A stretch of 64,000 nt of DNA from Sunxiuqinia sp965230765. GTDB taxonomy: Bacteria; Bacteroidota; Bacteroidia; Bacteroidales; Prolixibacteraceae. The notes beneath the pieces are model-generated. The model was not told where the DNA came from. It worked only from the letters and a program-made list of their open reading frames with translations, and made no database searches. Every line of letters starts with the position of its first letter. Position 1 is the stretch's first letter. The position numbers were made by a program, and so were the translations under genes. Shown here piece after piece: positions 50,024-57,881 of this stretch. The DNA is taken from the NCBI GenBank assembly GCA_965230765.1, contig CBDDLR010000002.1:868001-932000 (forward strand), read 5' to 3'.

Positions 50024-51085
50024 TTAGAGATTCAATACAGCATATTCATGTTCAAAATTTTGGGTGAATACATCTTTTCCAAGGTTCTTTTTTATTTGTC
50101 CTCGTGTCCAGAATTTACCTTCCTGGACTTCGTCTGAATGTAGGTTGATGGATTGGTAATCATGGGTAATAAAAACGTATACAAGTTCTTTTTCAACTTC
50201 CGACTCCCAGACATACTTTTTAATGAAACGGGCAGAGAAATTTTGTAGGCCAATTTCTTCGTAAGCCTCCCTTTTTAGTGAGGTCTCAATGTCTTCGCCA
50301 AATGCAATGTGCCCACCAACAGCAGTGTCCCACTTGCCGGGTTGAATTAGTTTGTTATCGGGGCGTTTTTGAAGGTATATCGCATTATTCTTATTTAACA
50401 CATGCAAATGCACAACAGGGTGTAAAAGTTTTTCACCATTGTGACAAATTGATCGGGCAGCTTTACCAATTACCTTGCCCGATTCGTCAACAATTGGTAA
50501 TTGCTCTTCATTCATCAAGCTCTTTCGGGCCTTTTTCTGTCGTACAAATTCAAATAAAAAAACTACCCCAAACAAAATATAAAACAAGCCACCACTTATG
50601 AATGCCCATGCCGCATCGCTCATAAAAAAGGCAGCTGCAAAAACCAAAATAGTATGAAAAGAAAAAACGAAGAACATGATTTTCAGACTGTTCTTCATTT
50701 GTCGTATCTGACCCTCATTGGCTGAAAAATCTTTCATGTACCGCTTGGCCATTGTGCCAATAATATCCAGCTTTGAAAATGCAGATAAAGCAAGGATAGC
50801 GCACAAAATTGCCCCAATTAAGCCAGGTTTCAGTTTAAAAAAGATATCGTTATCTAGCAGTATTGAAATTCCACCAAGAGCCATTAATAAGATTGTATCA
50901 AATACAACAAACTTATCAAATCGTTTTTCCCTGAAATAAATCCAGATCAACTCAACAGAACCAATGGCAAGTGCGGCAAACAAACCAGCTTTAGTGCCCC
51001 AAATTTCATCGACAGCAATAAATACAAATATTGGGATAAAACCCGGAAGTAGCTTTTTAAGTATTTCAATTCGCTGGTTTACCAT
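50024..51085 (-). CDS. YciB-like membrane domain fused to a Nudix hydrolase
   Basis: The 353-residue protein has about five to six transmembrane segments (near 14-30, 35-50, 60-80, 85-105, 135-155 and 163-183). They resemble intracellular septation protein A/YciB: Asp-Glu-Ile-Trp-Gly-Thr-Lys-Ala-Gly-Leu-Phe-Ala-Ala. A C-terminal IDI-like Nudix domain follows. Its Nudix box spans about residues 258-280: Gly-x5-Glu-x7-Arg-Glu-x2-Glu-Glu-x-Gly, complete. The fusion suggests a membrane-linked hydrolase of a nucleoside diphosphate-type substrate, unknown. The longest frame starts at 51124, but its first 13 codons are the terminator of the FKBP genes, so the ATG at 51085 is preferred. Confidence 0.85.
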   Translation of the reverse strand: MVNQRIEILKKLLPGFIPIFVFIAVDEIWGTKAGLFAALAIGSVELIWIYFREKRFDKFVVFDTILLMALGGISILLDNDIFFKLKPGLIGAILCAILALSAFSKLDIIGTMAKRYMKDFSANEGQIRQMKNSLKIMFFVFSFHTILVFAAAFFMSDAAWAFISGGLFYILFGVVFLFEFVRQKKARKSLMNEEQLPIVDESGKVIGKAARSICHNGEKLLHPVVHLHVLNKNNAIYLQKRPDNKLIQPGKWDTAVGGHIAFGEDIETSLKREAYEEIGLQNFSARFIKKYVWESEVEKELVYVFITHDYQSINLHSDEVQEGKFWTRGQIKKNLGKDVFTQNFEHEYAVLNL

Positions 51086-51115
51086 AAAAAAGAAACCCGC
51101 TAAAAAAGCGGGCTT
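51086..51115 (-). terminator. Intrinsic terminator after the FKBP lipoprotein genes
   Basis: An 8-base-pair stem with one G-U pair (51093-51100 with 51108-51115), a 7-base A/T loop, and on the minus strand a T-run (51086-51091). It lies directly after the stop codon of the FKBP gene (51124-51126). Confidence 0.8.
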
Positions 51116-51123
51116 AGATATCA

Positions 51124-51630
51124 TTATAAATCTTCAGCTTTTGTGTGTTTGTATATTTCAACATCAAATATCAGTGTTGAAAAACGCGGGATACTACCAT
51201 TAACAGTTGCCCCATATCCCAGATTTGATGGAATAATGAATTTTGCTTTTCCACCCTTTTTCATATATTGAACACCTTCATCCATGCCTGGTATTACAGA
51301 ACCATTACCCACGATAAAGACAAGAGGATCATAACGTAAGCCATTTTCTTCATTGCTGTCAAATTCCCAGTCATTAGCTAAAAGCGTACCTGTGTACCAA
51401 ATTTGTACTTGATCGCCAAGTTTAATTAAATCACCAGTACCTTCTTCAACTTCATAATAATATAAACCCGAAGGTTTTGGCTCAAGACCTGGATAATTAT
51501 TTTCAATATGTTCTTTCAATAATCGTTGTTCCTCAGCTGCTAACTCATCAAGGTTATTATCATCATTACAAGAAGAAAAACTAACCAGTAGAGCTACTGC
51601 AATTCCTATAAATACTAAATACTTTTTCAT
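51124..51630 (-). CDS. FKBP-type peptidyl-prolyl isomerase lipoprotein
   Basis: The 168-residue protein has a lipoprotein signal (Phe-Ser-Ser-Cys, Cys21) and a C-terminal FKBP domain (about 60-165). FKBP features seen are Gly-Asp-Gln-Val-Gln-Ile-Trp-Tyr-Thr-Gly, Val-Ile-Pro-Gly-Met-Asp-Glu-Gly and Gly-Tyr-Gly-Ala. It lies 27 bases after a second FKBP lipoprotein gene. In Bacteroidota, lipoproteins of this type (GldI-like) act in folding of envelope or gliding proteins; that role is only suggested here. The ATG at 51630 is preferred to a TTG one codon upstream. A terminator follows. Confidence 0.9.
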   Translation of the reverse strand: MKKYLVFIGIAVALLVSFSSCNDDNNLDELAAEEQRLLKEHIENNYPGLEPKPSGLYYYEVEEGTGDLIKLGDQVQIWYTGTLLANDWEFDSNEENGLRYDPLVFIVGNGSVIPGMDEGVQYMKKGGKAKFIIPSNLGYGATVNGSIPRFSTLIFDVEIYKHTKAEDL

Positions 51631-51657
51631 CAATTTCTAATTTTACTTTTCTTTTAT

Positions 51658-52179
51658 TTAATTGCCCGAAGAACTATCTTCTTCGTAAATATCAACAAGG
51701 GTTATTTCAAACAAAATTGGCGTGTACGGAGGAATAGTATTTCCACTTCCATTTACACCATATGCTTTGTTAGATGGTAACAAAAATACACCTCTGGCTC
51801 CAAGGTTCAACTGGGAAACAGCAGTATAAAAACCTGCAATATGCGTACCTTGTTCTTGTTTGAACCGATAAATTTCATCGACAGAAAATGTAGAAGAATC
51901 AAAAATCTCCCCACTCAGAAAGAAGCCTGTATATTCAACACCCACAGAATCTCCATCCATAACCATATCGCCTGTCCCTTCATCTAATTCAATCTGATAA
52001 ATCCCATCAATTTCAGGAATGTTACCAACATCAATTCCATTTGCTTCAAGTCTTTCAAAATATTCTTCTAGTAACCTTGCTTCTTCTTCAGGAGAGTAAT
52101 TATTTTCATTCGAATCTTTTAAACAAGAAGAAAACAAAGCGACCAATGCCAAAATCAAAAAAAACTTTCTTAATATCAT
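51658..52179 (-). CDS. FKBP-type lipoprotein, second copy
   Basis: The 173-residue protein has a lipoprotein signal (Leu-Phe-Ser-Ser-Cys, Cys19), an acidic linker and an FKBP domain (about 60-168). The domain shows Gly-Asp-Ser-Val-Gly-Val-Glu-Tyr-Thr-Gly-Phe and Lys-Ala-Tyr-Gly-Val-Asn-Gly. It differs a lot from its neighbour, so the pair is an old duplication. The usual aromatic pocket residues are only partly visible: Val-Ile-Pro-Gly is replaced by a His-Ile-Ala-Gly-Phe segment, so activity may be weak. It lies 17 bases after the DHH gene in the same operon. Confidence 0.85.
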   Translation of the reverse strand: MILRKFFLILALVALFSSCLKDSNENNYSPEEEARLLEEYFERLEANGIDVGNIPEIDGIYQIELDEGTGDMVMDGDSVGVEYTGFFLSGEIFDSSTFSVDEIYRFKQEQGTHIAGFYTAVSQLNLGARGVFLLPSNKAYGVNGSGNTIPPYTPILFEITLVDIYEEDSSSGN

Positions 52180-52196
52180 ATCTAAATACCTAACTA

Positions 52197-53231
52197 CTAA
52201 ATTTTTGTTTCTTTAAGTTTTTCTAAATACCCGGGTAATAACCCCCTGTATTTTTCAAGTGTTTCTTTTAAAGATGCAGAAACCTCCCCTCCGGCTGCGT
52301 TACGGTGCCCACCACCATTAAAATGATCCCTGGCAAACTCATTTACAGCAAATTCTCCTTTTGAACGTAATGACACTTTTACATGACCATCTTTTTCAGT
52401 AAAAAATGCGCTAAAGTGAATTCCTTTAATCGACAATGGCAGATTCACGAAGCTTTCATTATCGCCGGTTACAAAATTAAATTTTTCCTGAACTTCTTTT
52501 GATAAATACATCATCGCTGCATGATATTCTGGATAAACCTCCATGCATTCGTTCAGGCAATACCCCATCAATCGCATTCGGTGTTCTGAATAATTGTCGT
52601 AAACAAGCCCATGAACTTTCTCCTGGTCAATACCAAAAGCAAGCAACTCACTCACAGTTTGAAACGTTTGTGGGTCAGAAACATTGTAATGAAATGAGCC
52701 TGTATCTGTCATAACACCGCAAAAGAATGCTTCTGCAGCATCTTTATCGATGTGCTTGTCAAATTCACAAGCTTTCAGTACCGTGAAAACCAACTCGGCA
52801 GTAGAGGAACATTCAGGGTGTGAAATAATCCAGTTCGTAAAACTTTCAGGATTTGGATGATGGTCAATTAAAAAGGAAACACCCTTAAAGTCTTTTACCA
52901 GTCCTTTCATTTCCCCAGCTCGAGAAAGATGGTTAAAGTCCAAACATATTAACATACCAGCACTTTCCATCAACTGGGTTGCATGTTCCTTTTGTTTCGT
53001 ATAAACAATTACTTCATCATGCCCAGTCATCCAGTTTAAAAAATCCGGGTACTCATTTGGCGAGATCACCTTAACTGATTTACCCATATTTTTAAGTACC
53101 CCAGCCAACCCTAAAACCGAACCAATGGCATCTCCATCGGGGTTTATATGAGGAATTATGCAAATATGTTTATCAACATTCAACAATTCCTCACGGAATT
53201 GGTTAATAACATCTATATCAAATGGTTTCAA
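52197..53231 (-). CDS. DHH-family phosphoesterase (NrnA-like)
   Basis: The protein of about 344 residues carries DHH-DHHA1 motifs: His-Ile-Asn-Pro-Asp-Gly-Asp-Ala-Ile-Gly (about 26-35), Cys-Leu-Asp-Phe-Asn (near 97), Asp-His-His-Pro-Asn (near 122), Thr-Asp-Thr-Gly-Ser-Phe (near 173) and the C-terminal Asn-Gly-Gly-Gly-His-Arg-Asn-Ala-Ala-Gly-Gly. NrnA enzymes degrade nanoRNA and pAp. The frame extends to an ATG at 53282. However, a TAnnTTTG element at 53255-53262 lies inside that extension and the extra 17 residues look unlike the family, so a TTG at 53231 is proposed. Confidence 0.88.
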   Translation of the reverse strand: MKPFDIDVINQFREELLNVDKHICIIPHINPDGDAIGSVLGLAGVLKNMGKSVKVISPNEYPDFLNWMTGHDEVIVYTKQKEHATQLMESAGMLICLDFNHLSRAGEMKGLVKDFKGVSFLIDHHPNPESFTNWIISHPECSSTAELVFTVLKACEFDKHIDKDAAEAFFCGVMTDTGSFHYNVSDPQTFQTVSELLAFGIDQEKVHGLVYDNYSEHRMRLMGYCLNECMEVYPEYHAAMMYLSKEVQEKFNFVTGDNESFVNLPLSIKGIHFSAFFTEKDGHVKVSLRSKGEFAVNEFARDHFNGGGHRNAAGGEVSASLKETLEKYRGLLPGYLEKLKETKI

Positions 53232-53254
53232 TACTACTGAATTTTTTGAAAGTA

Positions 53255-53262
53255 CAAATATA
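53255..53262 (-). promoter_or_regulatory. Putative -7 element of the DHH-FKBP operon
   Basis: TATATTTG on the minus strand matches TAnnTTTG and lies 23 bases before the TTG start at 53231. A -33 box is not obvious. Confidence 0.45.
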
Positions 53263-53346
53263 AAAATAAAGCAAGCATACATTAAAAATTGATAATTTAT
53301 TTTTTTTAAATTGACCCTAAATTGAATTTTATTAAAAACTTACCAA

Positions 53347-53766
53347 ATGGCTGGAAATCGAACACTTACAATCATTAAGCCGATGGCTTTCAAACGCAAC
53401 CTAACAGGTCCTATTTTAAGTAAAATCAATGAATCAGGCTTCACAATCAAAGCCATGAAATTCATACAACTAACTAAGAGTCAGGCATGTGAATTCTACG
53501 ATGTTCATAGAGGTAGGCCTTTTTATGAAGAATTAACAACTTTTATGAGTTCCGGCCCTGTTGTTGCACTAATTATAGAAAAAGAAAATGCTGTTGAAGA
53601 TTTTAGGAAGCTGATTGGTGCAACTGATCCTATTGAAGCTGAAGATGGTACGATCCGAAAACTTTTTGCTGAATCGAAAACACATAACGCCATTCACGGA
53701 TCGGACAGTGATGAAAATGCAACTATTGAAAGTGATTTCTTCTTCTCTAAAACAGAACGGTTCTAA
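53347..53766 (+). CDS. ndk: Nucleoside diphosphate kinase
   Basis: The 139-residue enzyme moves phosphate from ATP to other nucleoside diphosphates. The N-terminal Arg-Thr-Leu-Thr-Ile-Ile-Lys-Pro, the Gly-Arg-Pro-Phe-Tyr segment and the active-site region Asn-Ala-Ile-His-Gly-Ser-Asp-Ser (His about 117) are all present. The length matches the bacterial family. The gene is divergent from the DHH operon across about 115 bases and convergent with the DUF721 gene. No terminator is clear after it. Confidence 0.96.
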   Translation: MAGNRTLTIIKPMAFKRNLTGPILSKINESGFTIKAMKFIQLTKSQACEFYDVHRGRPFYEELTTFMSSGPVVALIIEKENAVEDFRKLIGATDPIEAEDGTIRKLFAESKTHNAIHGSDSDENATIESDFFFSKTERF

Positions 53767-53838
53767 CAAGAGATTCAAAGAGTTTACTCAAAAAAAACGA
53801 TTGGAGAATTTTCATTAGAAAATACGAAATAACGAATA

Positions 53839-54129
53839 TCATTTAAATACAATTTGCCTGATCACTTCTTCCCCAGCTTTTTCATTTAAGCGATGGCGGA
53901 TTTCTTCTTTCATTAGCAACAGTTCGTTTCGCAAGGTTGGAGAAGTAGTTTTTACGAAAAGTGTTCCGTTTTGAATCTTTAGCGATTCGGTGTAACGGGA
54001 GACAGTTTTACCAAGCAATTCTTCCCACGAAGAAATAATATCAAGCTCAGTAAGTTTTTTATTGAGCTTGTTTTCTTTGATGTAATCTTTCAATACATCG
54101 CTCAGCTTTTGTGTATTATTTCTCCTCAT
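53839..54129 (-). CDS. DUF721-family protein (DciA-like)
   Basis: The 96-residue protein matches DUF721: Leu-Ser-Asp-Val-Leu-Lys-Asp-Tyr near residue 9, Trp-Glu-Glu-Leu-Leu-Gly-Lys-Thr-Val near 31-39, Gly-Thr-Leu-Phe-Val-Lys-Thr near 50, and Leu-Arg-Asn-Glu-Leu near 61. DUF721 proteins include the helicase operator DciA, which loads DnaB in bacteria lacking DnaC. It overlaps recF by 14 bases. Together with dnaA in this window it fits a replication role, but a DciA function has not been shown here. Confidence 0.85.
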   Translation of the reverse strand: MRRNNTQKLSDVLKDYIKENKLNKKLTELDIISSWEELLGKTVSRYTESLKIQNGTLFVKTTSPTLRNELLLMKEEIRHRLNEKAGEEVIRQIVFK

Positions 54130-55234
54130 GGTTTGTTTCGTTTACATTTCCGTCAACCACATTGAAAATTTTGTAATCGGCATCTATTTCAGCAATAATC
54201 TGATCCAGGTGCTCCCGGTTAGTGTCGGTAATAAATATTTGCCCGAAATGATCGTTGGCCACTAATTTTACGATCTGTTCCACCCTGTTTTTATCCAACT
54301 TGTCAAAAATGTCGTCCAAAAGCAAAATAGGTGTCATCTCAGCCATTTGCTTAATAAAGTCGAATTGTGCCAGCTTTAATGCCACCAGGTAGGTTTTCTT
54401 TTGACCTTGCGAACCAAGCTTTTTAATTGGATAATCTCCAATCTTAAAAAGAATATCATCTTTATGAATACCAACAGAAGTATATTGCACAACCCTGTCT
54501 TTCGGTAACGATTCCTTCAACAAGCTTCCAAAATCGTTTTCGTTGAGCTGAGACTGATGCTGCAACTCAATCTGCTCCTTCCCGGAAGATATCAGTTCAT
54601 AATATTGTTGAAAAACCGGCTGCAGCTTTTGAATATACGCTACACGTTTTTCATGAATCTTCTGACCGAAATGCACCAGTTGATCATTCCACAACTCCAG
54701 GTTTTCTTCATTAAAACTTCGGCTTACAGCAAATTCTTTCAGCAATTTATTTCGCTGCTGTAATGCCCGGTTGTATTTAAGTAAATGATCCAAATACACC
54801 TGATCGTATTGAGAAATCAGTCCATCCAAAAACTTTCTCCGTTCCTCGCTCCCACCCATTATCAGATCAATATCCGAAGGCGTAATAATGATTAATGGAA
54901 GCAGTCCAATGTGCTCAGAAAGCCTCTTGTATTCCTTCTTATTCCGCTTAAAATGCTTTTTCTGATTTCGCTTTAACCCGCAGTACACGTGCTCTTCGCT
55001 ATCTAAACGCCGATATTTTCCCTGCACAACAAAAAAATCTTCACCGTGTGTAATATTTAACCCATCAATCGAATTCAGAAAGCTTTTGCAAAACGATAAA
55101 TAGTAAATGGCATCCATCAAATTTGTTTTTCCTGTACCATTATTACCAATTAGGCAGTTCAGGTTTGCAGAAAATTCAACATCTACTTCTTGAAGGTTTT
55201 TATAATTAAGCAGTGATAAATGTTCGATATGCAT
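54116..55234 (-). CDS. recF: DNA replication and repair protein RecF
   Basis: The 372-residue SMC-like ATPase acts in gap repair. It has Walker A Gly-Asn-Asn-Gly-Thr-Gly-Lys-Thr at 30-37, a signature Leu-Gly-Ser-Gln-Gly-Gln-Lys-Lys-Thr near 274-282 and Walker B Pro-Ile-Leu-Leu-Leu-Asp-Asp-Ile-Phe-Asp near 303-312. The ATG at 55234 starts the family N-terminus (Met-His-Ile-Glu-His-Leu-Ser-Leu-Leu-Asn-Tyr); a TTG nine codons upstream is unlikely. It overlaps the DUF721 gene by 14 bases, a pairing common in Bacteroidota. Confidence 0.96.
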   Translation of the reverse strand: MHIEHLSLLNYKNLQEVDVEFSANLNCLIGNNGTGKTNLMDAIYYLSFCKSFLNSIDGLNITHGEDFFVVQGKYRRLDSEEHVYCGLKRNQKKHFKRNKKEYKRLSEHIGLLPLIIITPSDIDLIMGGSEERRKFLDGLISQYDQVYLDHLLKYNRALQQRNKLLKEFAVSRSFNEENLELWNDQLVHFGQKIHEKRVAYIQKLQPVFQQYYELISSGKEQIELQHQSQLNENDFGSLLKESLPKDRVVQYTSVGIHKDDILFKIGDYPIKKLGSQGQKKTYLVALKLAQFDFIKQMAEMTPILLLDDIFDKLDKNRVEQIVKLVANDHFGQIFITDTNREHLDQIIAEIDADYKIFNVVDGNVNETNHEEK

Positions 55235-55381
55235 GAATCGGGAATTTCTTTTCAAAAACAAAACTATAAAATAAAAGCTGTGAAATGAAGTAATTTCATT
55301 TTCGGCACGATAATAACAGCAATGTGTTGATTAATATTAAATTTTATAAGTTTTTTGTAGCCCATGTTTTGTAAAAAACTC

Positions 55382-55389
55382 TATTTTTG
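55382..55389 (+). promoter_or_regulatory. Putative -7 element of the TPR-protein gene
   Basis: TATTTTTG matches TAnnTTTG, 31 bases before the ATG at 55421. No -33 box lies at 19-21 bases; the nearest TTG is 24 bases away. Confidence 0.4.
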
Positions 55390-55420
55390 CGTCACAAATT
55401 TGGAATAACCTTTTTAGAAA

Positions 55421-56113
55421 ATGGCAAAGAATAAGAACATTAAGCAAGAAGACACATTTACAGAAGTTGAAGGCGCATTGACCAAAACGGAACAATTTAT
55501 TGAAGATAACCAACGATTATTGACAATTTTAATTGGTGCTGCCGTGGTGATTGTAGCCGGATACCTTTCATTTACAAAATTATACATTCAGCCTCGTGAA
55601 GCTGATGCACTGGAGCAGATGTTTGCAGCTGAACAATATTTTGAGAAAGATTCATTCAACCTCGCAATCAATGGCGATGGAAACTATCTTGGATTTCTGG
55701 ATATCATTGATGATTACGGAATGACCAAAGCTGGAAACCTTGCAACATATTACACCGGGATTTCTTATTTGAAATTAGGACAATACGAAGAAGCTATCGA
55801 ATATCTTGATGCTTTTAGCACGGATGATTTGCTTTTGGCCCCCGTTGCTGCTGGTGCAAAAGGAGATGCATATGTTGAGCTTGGAGAAACAGATAAGGCA
55901 TTAGCTGCTTATGAAAGTGCTTATAAATCTTCAGACAATGAGTTTACAACTCCAATTTACATGATAAAAGCAGCAACACTGCATGAATCTGAAGATGAAG
56001 TTGAGAAAGCGCTGGATTTATACAAAAGCATTAAAGAAAAATATCCTGATTCTTCGGAAGGACGTAGCATTGACAAATACATTGCCCGCGCAGAACTTAA
56101 ATTGAACAAGTAA
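55421..56113 (+). CDS. Membrane-anchored tetratricopeptide-repeat protein
   Basis: The 230-residue protein has a short cytoplasmic N-terminus, one transmembrane segment (about 36-54), and TPR-like helices to the C-terminus: Ala-Gly-Asn-Leu-Ala-Thr-Tyr-Tyr-Thr-Gly-Ile-Ser-Tyr then Gly-Gln-Tyr-Glu-Glu-Ala, and a second unit with Lys-Ala-Leu-Ala-Ala-Tyr. The layout resembles YfgM-type proteins, which work with periplasmic chaperones, but the link is weak. It is followed by a terminator, and lumazine synthase comes next. Confidence 0.85.
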   Translation: MAKNKNIKQEDTFTEVEGALTKTEQFIEDNQRLLTILIGAAVVIVAGYLSFTKLYIQPREADALEQMFAAEQYFEKDSFNLAINGDGNYLGFLDIIDDYGMTKAGNLATYYTGISYLKLGQYEEAIEYLDAFSTDDLLLAPVAAGAKGDAYVELGETDKALAAYESAYKSSDNEFTTPIYMIKAATLHESEDEVEKALDLYKSIKEKYPDSSEGRSIDKYIARAELKLNK

Positions 56114-56133
56114 TACTTGAACTATAGATATTG

Positions 56134-56160
56134 AATCCCCTCATTGCAGGGGATTTTTTG
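56134..56160 (+). terminator. Intrinsic terminator after the TPR-protein gene
   Basis: A perfect 8-base-pair stem (56134-56141 with 56148-56155) with a 6-base loop and six T after it. It lies 21 bases past the stop codon. Confidence 0.85.
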
Positions 56161-56166
56161 TTCTTA

Positions 56167-56174
56167 TAACTTTG
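56167..56174 (+). promoter_or_regulatory. Putative -7 element of ribH
   Basis: TAACTTTG matches TAnnTTTG, 20 bases before the ATG at 56195 and just behind the upstream terminator. The -33 position is not well matched. Confidence 0.45.
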
Positions 56175-56194
56175 TTATTGAAAACACGTTAACT

Positions 56195-56683
56195 ATGGCA
56201 ACAAAAAATTTATCTGAATATAACATTGAAACCGTACCCTCTGCAAAGGGAATGAAATTTGGCATTGTAGTGGCTGAATGGAATTATGAAATAACTGGTG
56301 CACTTGCTCAGGGAGCAAAGGATACCTTAATCAAACACGAGGTTGCAGAAGAAGATATCCTTGTTGAGCATGTTCCAGGCACATTTGAACTACCTCTTGG
56401 CGGGCAGTTCTTTGCAGAATACACTGATGTTGATGCCATTATTTTGATTGGTTGTGTGATTCAGGGAGACACCCGCCATTTTGATTTTATATGCGATGGG
56501 GTGACCCAAGGAGCAACTGATTTGAACCTAAAATATAACAAGCCATTCATTTTCGGTGTTTTAACCACGAACAATGAACAGCAAGCACTTGACAGGGCTG
56601 GTGGCAAACTAGGCAACAAAGGGGATGAAGCGGCCATCACTGCAATTAAGATGGTAGCGCTTCAAAAAAATATGAAGGGATAA
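56195..56683 (+). CDS. ribH: 6,7-dimethyl-8-ribityllumazine synthase
   Basis: The 162-residue enzyme makes lumazine in riboflavin synthesis and forms 60-mer or pentamer shells. Motifs: Phe-Gly-Ile-Val-Val-Ala-Glu-Trp-Asn near 20-28, His-Val-Pro-Gly-Thr-Phe-Glu-Leu-Pro near 56-64 and Gly-Cys-Val-Ile-Gln-Gly-Asp-Thr-Arg-His-Phe-Asp near 88-99, with the conserved His at 97. The longest frame starts 51 bases upstream at 56144, but that lies inside the upstream terminator, so the ATG at 56195 is used. It stands alone; other rib genes are not in the window. Confidence 0.96.
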   Translation: MATKNLSEYNIETVPSAKGMKFGIVVAEWNYEITGALAQGAKDTLIKHEVAEEDILVEHVPGTFELPLGGQFFAEYTDVDAIILIGCVIQGDTRHFDFICDGVTQGATDLNLKYNKPFIFGVLTTNNEQQALDRAGGKLGNKGDEAAITAIKMVALQKNMKG

Positions 56684-56690
56684 GATTTCG

Positions 56691-56714
56691 AGGAGCTTTT
56701 GGGCTCCTTTTTTT
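56691..56714 (+). terminator. Intrinsic terminator of ribH
   Basis: A 6-base-pair AGGAGC/GCTCCT stem (56691-56696 with 56703-56708) with a 6-base loop is followed by seven T, eight bases past the ribH stop codon. Confidence 0.8.
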
Positions 56715-56760
56715 GACGCCATTTTTGAATGATACAGATTATGCTTTTTGTTTTCGAACA

Positions 56761-57792
56761 TCAAAATGATGTGTTGTGAACGACAAATTCAGGCTGAAAT
56801 ACCAACGTTGTATCTTTTATTCCTGAAAAAGTAAAGGTTGGCACTTCTCCCGGTGGTGAGACAAACTTAAGATGTTGATATAAATTATCTCCTTTGAATT
56901 TGAATTCCTTATTATCTTGAACTTCTTTATTCTTAACAGGCATCATATTCAATACCCCATATTTAAAACCTGCAAGAGCATTAGTTTTTTCTGAATATAT
57001 ATGTGGTCTCATAGGCAAAACGATTTCAACTTCATTTCCTGTTTTCCATTTCTTTGTAACCTGTGCATACTTACCTGGAATTGCTTTGTATTTCACTCCT
57101 CCAACAGTAACTGAAGCCTTTTCTGCCCACTTTGGTATTCGAATGTGCAAATCGACATAGCGTTTATCATCCGTTTCAAATTTTAGTCTAACCAAACCGT
57201 CATATGGATAATTGGTTTCCTGGGTAATTCGGATCATCCCTCCAGTTGTATGCTCATATTCCATGGATGAATTACCAAAAACATTCACGTAAACCTGATC
57301 AAGATTACGGGCATAAAACATTGGGGATAGTTTATTCTTGAACACATCGTTGTCAATTTGATTCGCATTGATCAGCAAGGGGTTGTATATTGTTTCTTCC
57401 AGTTGATCGGCATATTTTGAATCAGCAGTAATCTTCAGCAAAGTGGAACTAAATATTAGCCAATCAATAATTTCATTGGAATTATAAAAATCAAATTCAG
57501 AAATAGTAGCAAATGAATCCCATACTTCTTCACAAGTGGTTAAATGCTCAGATGCCCCAGTATTGGCATATTGGATTGCTTTTTCGTTTAGTTCGTAAAA
57601 CTTACTTGATCTTGTCGCATTTTTTTCAGGAACTTCATTGTTTAGAAAGTATTCTCCTATTATTCCGCCAACATGAACAGATTCAGCAGGTAGGTTTGTC
57701 ATTTTATACAGTGGAAATTCTTGATCAGAATCGTTACATGCTACAAAAAACAAAAAGAGCAATAAACAAAAGACAACGTATTGAAATTTCAT
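56761..57792 (-). CDS. Truncated GH127-like lipoprotein, probably inactive
   Basis: The 343-residue protein has a lipoprotein signal (Phe-Val-Ala-Cys, Cys19). It resembles the C-terminal half of GH127 (DUF1680) beta-L-arabinofuranosidases: Tyr-Ala-Asp-Gln-Leu-Glu-Glu-Thr-Ile-Tyr-Asn near 132, Ile-Thr-Gln-Glu-Thr-Asn-Tyr-Pro-Tyr-Asp-Gly near 188-198 and Leu-His-Ile-Arg-Ile-Pro-Lys-Trp-Ala near 216-224. Most of the catalytic barrel is missing, since intact members are about 600 residues or more. The expected Glu-Thr-Cys is Thr-Thr-Cys, and the Cys-Cys-x-x-Asn segment is absent, so catalysis is unlikely. No pathway neighbours are present. Confidence 0.7.
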   Translation of the reverse strand: MKFQYVVFCLLLFLFFVACNDSDQEFPLYKMTNLPAESVHVGGIIGEYFLNNEVPEKNATRSSKFYELNEKAIQYANTGASEHLTTCEEVWDSFATISEFDFYNSNEIIDWLIFSSTLLKITADSKYADQLEETIYNPLLINANQIDNDVFKNKLSPMFYARNLDQVYVNVFGNSSMEYEHTTGGMIRITQETNYPYDGLVRLKFETDDKRYVDLHIRIPKWAEKASVTVGGVKYKAIPGKYAQVTKKWKTGNEVEIVLPMRPHIYSEKTNALAGFKYGVLNMMPVKNKEVQDNKEFKFKGDNLYQHLKFVSPPGEVPTFTFSGIKDTTLVFQPEFVVHNTSF

Positions 57793-57881
57793 TGATGGTA
57801 ATTTTTGTAGAAAAACACCTGGAATTACGTGAAGTTCATAAAAGATGTTGATTATTTTTAAGCTTTAATAAATTATTCAGA

